Assembly (NCBI GenBank): GCA_004151065.3
Contig: NWUY0300014291.1
Span: 22,935-54,659 of the forward strand
Direction: 5' to 3'
DNA from: Larix sibirica
Taxonomy: Eukaryota; Streptophyta; Pinopsida; Pinales; Pinaceae
Length of the DNA: 31,725 bases
The notes under the pieces are model-generated. The model ran no database searches, was not told where the DNA came from, and was given only the letters and a program-made list of their open reading frames with translations. A program made the position numbers and the translations under genes. The first letter of the stretch is position 1. The number at the start of each line of letters is the position of its first letter. Positions 31,645 through 31,725 of the stretch are shown here, piece after piece.

Positions 31645-31725
31645 CAACAAAAAATAGCACTATAACCAAGGATAATTTTAGGGGCGAAATTTAGCCCATG
31701 GGCTATTTTTCCAAAAAAAGATTCA

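Noticed and set aside
1-31725. CRISPR arrays, bacterial operons or phage features.
   Set aside because: All tandem repeats here are long, diverged and without regular spacers, and the coding content is a plant LTR retrotransposon.

Overview
The window looks like nuclear repeat-rich DNA from a plant with a large genome. It is AT-rich, has no intact host gene, and is dominated by one very large, decayed Ty3/gypsy LTR retrotransposon of the plant Tat/Athila type, with an extra 'archaeal-type' RNase H. Long LTRs, a RVT_3-type LINE RNase H fragment and short intron-like signals all fit a seed plant; a conifer or other gymnosperm is possible, but the sequence alone does not settle the species.

Layout. 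1-2195: no gene, with a 40-bp tandem repeat at the very start. 2196-3452: two tandem copies of a LINE-type RNase H C-terminus plus its 3' tail. 3146-9054: left flank, target site, a complete 5.4-kb LTR and primer-binding site, ending at a single N. 9056-14964: almost exactly the same 5.9 kb again (offset 5910), then the element interior (14927-23597), a diverged 3' LTR (23598-28965) and the right flank (28966-31725). The element at 9518-28965 is bounded by the same 5-bp target duplication, CTTTC, on both sides, so its outer ends are real. The extra 5' LTR at 3608-9016 carries the same flank and the same CTTTC, so it is best explained as an assembly duplicate.

Element interior: gag (14960-16556), a 514-base gap, a second overlapping piece of gag (17071 on), protease, archaeal-type RNase H, reverse transcriptase, retroviral-type RNase H and integrase, then a 1.3-kb 3' untranslated region holding four diverged hairpin-bearing tandem units. 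Every domain carries stops, frameshifts or lost catalytic residues, so the element is not autonomous. A second single N (19129) lies on an 87-bp imperfect repeat, so the interior is probably pieced together from more than one family member.

The most interesting object is inside the LTRs themselves. Each LTR contains the remains of a single long reading frame, about 1,230 codons, preceded by a short 5' UTR intron and a strong start context. It encodes a protein I do not recognise: a basic N-terminus, a long globular part, coiled coils and a Pro/Ser/Thr-rich linker. It is broken mostly at different places in the two LTRs, which suggests it was more intact in the ancestor. It may be a captured host gene or a family-specific accessory gene carried in the LTR.
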